Assembly (NCBI RefSeq): GCF_028769735.1
Contig: NC_088171.1
Span: 92,550,912-92,614,911 of the forward strand
Direction: 5' to 3'
DNA length: 64,000 nucleotides
Origin: Zonotrichia leucophrys gambelii
Taxonomy: Eukaryota; Chordata; Aves; Passeriformes; Passerellidae
The position numbers were made by a program, and so were the translations under genes. Every line of letters begins with the position of its first letter. The stretch's first letter is position 1. Below, in pieces: positions 60,512-64,000 of the stretch. The notes beneath the pieces were generated by a model that was not told where the DNA came from, did not search any database, and was given only the letters and a program-made list of their open reading frames with translations.

Positions 60512-63500
60512 CTGCAAAGCCAGAGGAAAGAAACCACGTCAGCATCCCTATCACAAATGCATTTTCTTAGGTGTAACCCAGGTGCATACTCTGGAACTCA
60601 GAGCAAAAAGTGCTCCGAGACTGTAGATTTCTCAGAACAGTTGGGGTTACATGGAGCCAGTTAACCTTTCTGCCGCACAAAATAAGAGAGGGCAAGTGCC
60701 CTTTTCTCTTTATCTACTAAAACAGGTGACAGAGATGCTCAGCTATGATTGAAATTCTCATACAAGGACTCCAAGCATCCTGCGTATCTGACATAATTTT
60801 CCTGATATGAGGCAGAATTAATTGGGTGATTTTGCAGCAAAACCATCACAGGAGGTGTTTTGGAGATTTCCGTGCTTCCCCACCAGTTGTGAATGCTCAA
60901 TAACTATGGCAACCATTATTTATTCAGTGAATTCAAGTGGCGATCAATATCCTTAGCTAGCTCCATCAGCGCCCAGCCTAGAATTCCACCAGGAATTTGC
61001 AGACACTCTTATAAGAAACTAAAGGCACCTTACTACCCTTTGTTATTTTGATCAGCTGCTGCTTTTTAGTTTATTCATCTTTAAAAGCTCTAAGATAAAA
61101 GAAGCCTGGAAGTTAACTATTTTGCTTTGAGTGAGCAATGCCTGAACAGCTGCTATGTTATCCATCACAAAAACCTCAGCACTCCTAAAAGGAAGGAGAG
61201 CTGGGGTTTGTTCCCCTTCAAATATCTTTTTAAAATACAACAATGATGTTAAATGCATTCACAGTTCTTTAAGCATAAGCAGAATTAATCAGATTTGTGA
61301 TTCATTAAAAGCAGACTTTTTAAAGGGGAAAGAATTCTATGTTGTTTGCTATCAAGGCTTAGTGGATGAACTAAAGTAACAGAACAAAAAATTCAGAAAA
61401 AAATCTCAAATTTGTGGTGTATTCATTTGTCTCTGACTTTGAAACACACAGGTAAGTAAGAAATGGCTTCACAGCAAAGTCATAATAATTTACATGTGAA
61501 ATAGAATGGTGCAAGATACGGTAATCAAAGAAAATGCAGGTTATATTAAGTCAATTAGATATATAAAACAATGACAGCAGTGGCTAAGGAGAAATTATGG
61601 CAGTTCTTGTGTTTGATGGTTTTGAAGTAATCTCCTTCCCTGGACCTCTCTCCCATCCCTGGCAGCCAGCAGCCACATTATGCCCACTGTCACCAAGTCC
61701 TGTTCCTCCATGCCAGGAGGAGCAAGCACTAGACATGTCCTCTGTCTGTCCCCTAATGAACAGTGAAGAGTACAGTTCTCTCTACTTCCAGAAGCAGAAG
61801 TATTGCCTGCACCAGGCACAGCGGTGCCTTGCCCAGGCCTGTGTATATAAACCCTTGCTCACCACCTGTTTTGGCTTAGATACTCTGCACAAACCAATAA
61901 AACAGACAGGAGTCAATGAGGGCAGTCAGAAATGCAAAGGTCTGGTTTTCCACTGATATTCACCCATTTTACATATTTTTTTCCAACTGTATTTACTTAA
62001 GCAGAGTTAGCTGCTGAATAATACTGGTTTGAGATGTGAATCAGAGATGCGCAGACAAGGACATCTCTGTCCAGAAGTTACTGCGCTCTATCATTTAAGT
62101 ACCGCCAATCTGCCCTGTTGTTTCAAAGCAACACTTATCCAACCAGTGACATCTGCTTCAGACATCGTTTTCACCTTGCAGGAATTAAAAACCCTAGGTA
62201 TTCTAAGTGCCTTGTTTACATTAAAACATGAGAAGTCAATGAATATTTAAAGCCTTTCCAGTAAATGGTGTATAGAGTAATTATGCAAGCCTTAACTATA
62301 CAGGTCACTGAGAGTAAATACTTAGGCAGATTCAGCCATTAAAAATCTTGGCAGATAAATATTTTATACAGGTTGGAGGAGCTGTAGGGCTTTTTTTTTT
62401 TTTTTTTTTTTTACCACTAGCCTACTGAGAGAATCTGCAGGACATTAAATTAATCTTGCAATCTTTGAAGAGTTCCCATCTTTTAATCTGTTTTGTTGCC
62501 TAGCTGTGTAAGTGAAGATATTTTTATAGATGTAGGGAGCTGCAATACTAGAATGGAACCAAAACCTCACTACAAATTACCAGAGCACATTTTCAAACCA
62601 CTGCCTCAGTAGGTGGGTACCTTGCTGCAGAGTATGAAAAATTATCTCTGGCTCTGGAGCATGCAGCAACTTTGTTAGCATTTCCAGCCAGAACTAAACA
62701 GCTTGTCTCCCACTGACAAGTTCAGAAGGTTTCATGAAAAAATCATGTCTTTCGTGAATAGCCATGAAATGTAGGAGGCAAAACACTATGTGTGCAAAGA
62801 TAATCATATTAGTAGCCTTACTTTACATTACAAAATCGTGGAAATTCATAATTAAGAGATACTCTGTCCTTAAAGTCTGGTGCTACAATAGCAAAGCAGT
62901 CCCTGATGAACCGAATCATCCTCCCCTGAGTGAATTGCCACACAATGACCTTCCCTACTTGCACATCTCCATAAGGGTTAATCCCTCACGCCTGGAGCTG
63001 CCTCTAGGGGTTTCAGTCTTAAACTCCTAAGGCATTCATAGAAAGGCAAAGCCATCTGTGTGGAAGCCCCTGTGCTAGGGAAGGACACTGCATGCACTGG
63101 CCCTGCCACTGCAGTCTCCAGTGGTAGAACACAACTACTTTCTGAAGGGCACGCTTATCTAAAGAATAGGCCCCTCTCCTTGGTAGACTTGAGGCATCTA
63201 GGGCCTAATTTGCTCAAAGATTTAGATTGAACAGGGGTCAAATAACAGGAAACACATTTTCTTGCCTTTTTCAAATGCCCAGTTCTGTGTGTACAAAGAA
63301 AGACCCACAGTCTTTCTTATACAACCTAGAGGGAGAGCACCAGGCCCCTGTGGTAAGGGTGGGCAGTGGCACTGACACCAAGGGCCTCTAATCATTCACT
63401 GTCTTCCGCAGGATATTCTTATCCACTTGGGAATTATAAGGCCAAGATTTATCCCAAGAAGTACAACTGGTCAATACAGATAGGTTTTTTTTAACTGATT

Positions 63501-64000
63501 GAGGAGATGTGTAAATATTATCATAGTCAGACTTCCTCATAATGACAAAGGCTCGTGTTAAGTGAATACAGGATTTCTCAGCCTGTAACAAACCAAGATT
63601 GTGTTTTAAGATATAATTGATTTTTGCGAGAAAAATGGTGATTTATGGCAAAGATGATGTCAAAATGACTCATCAAAAGTCTTACCTCTAAAGCTCTGCA
63701 AACTTAGCTTATCCTGGTAAAACAGCAAGTTTTTTACACCTTTTTCGTTTTCCTGGGAAGCTGAATGTGGTTTTGTGCTATCATTACACTGATCACCAAA
63801 AACTCAACAGGAAGAAAGCAAAGACCCTAACCTCTGACCTGAGGTAGATCATGCCAGGGTCAGGCAGACTGAGCACTATTTTTACAAATTCCTCACTTTA
63901 CACTATCTGAGCAAATGCCTCTCAAAGAGTGTGAGTACCTCAAAGACCCTGGGCTCTGCACTCTGTGTCATGGGGTATCACTTCTAGTCTCAATTAATTC
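60512..64000 (-). other. NR4A3: NR4A3 last intron (partial)
   Basis: Both strands were scanned for the preceding ligand-binding-domain exons, and none is present. A large final intron is consistent with mammalian NR4A3. It contains a T-run (62391-62412) and one possible unsupported cassette exon (63788-63686). No LINE copy was recognised. Confidence 0.6.
62391..62412. repeat. Poly(T) run
   Basis: About 22 consecutive T within the NR4A3 intron. No flanking retroposon body was recognised. Confidence 0.9.

Noticed and set aside
60555..64000. Search for the earlier NR4A3 ligand-binding-domain exons
   Set aside because: No frame with the expected conserved helices was found on the - strand. These exons must lie beyond the window.
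1..64000. CRISPR arrays, bacterial operons, tRNA or rRNA genes
   Set aside because: None seen. The window is vertebrate nuclear DNA. The one tRNA B-box-like string (near 23573) lies inside an STX17 exon.

Overview
This is vertebrate nuclear DNA with split genes, and almost certainly from a bird. At least eight CR1-type LINE 3' ends carry the typical avian tail (runs ending in variants of 'attctatgat'), there are two avian-looking retroviral solo LTRs, and no Alu/B1-type SINEs were seen. A passerine is my best guess because the LTRs resemble passerine families I remember, but that was not checked by any search.

Three protein-coding genes can be recognised. Bases 1-58 are the last codons of ERP44 (+ strand), ending in a KDEL retrieval signal. 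STX17 (syntaxin 17) lies on the - strand and is complete. Seven coding exons were placed by their splice sites between 23614 and 5194 and give a 301-residue protein. A non-coding first exon is inferred in a strong CpG island at about 28.6-29.4 kb. Bases 60511-60249 are the last coding exon of NR4A3 (NOR-1, - strand), followed by a long AU-rich 3' UTR reaching down to about 57.8 kb. The order ERP44 (+), STX17 (-), NR4A3 (-) matches the human 9q31 arrangement as I know it, shown here reversed, so it looks like ordinary conserved synteny.

Layout: 1-58 ERP44 tail; 59 to about 560 its 3' UTR; about 560-5193 the convergent interval holding the STX17 3' UTR; 5194-23614 STX17 coding exons and introns, with CR1 copies at 11.6-12.0 kb and a same-strand pair at 21.1-22.0 kb; 23.6-29.1 kb the first STX17 intron, with two more CR1 copies; 28.6-29.4 kb the CpG-island promoter; 29.4-57.8 kb intergenic DNA dominated by CR1 fragments plus a nested CR1/solo-LTR cluster at 52.7-55.1 kb; 57.8-60.5 kb the NR4A3 3' end; 60.5-64.0 kb its last intron.

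The three genes do not form a pathway. ERP44 retrieves secretory cargo in the early secretory pathway, STX17 is the autophagosomal Qa-SNARE, and NR4A3 is an immediate-early orphan nuclear receptor. I found no unknown multi-gene system. The points most worth a second look are small: loss of the human S202-equivalent serine in STX17, a short extra segment in the NR4A3 ligand-binding domain, an ISRE-like motif and a likely upstream start codon in the STX17 promoter/5' UTR, a solo LTR with readable target-site duplications inside a CR1, and three perfect inverted repeats.
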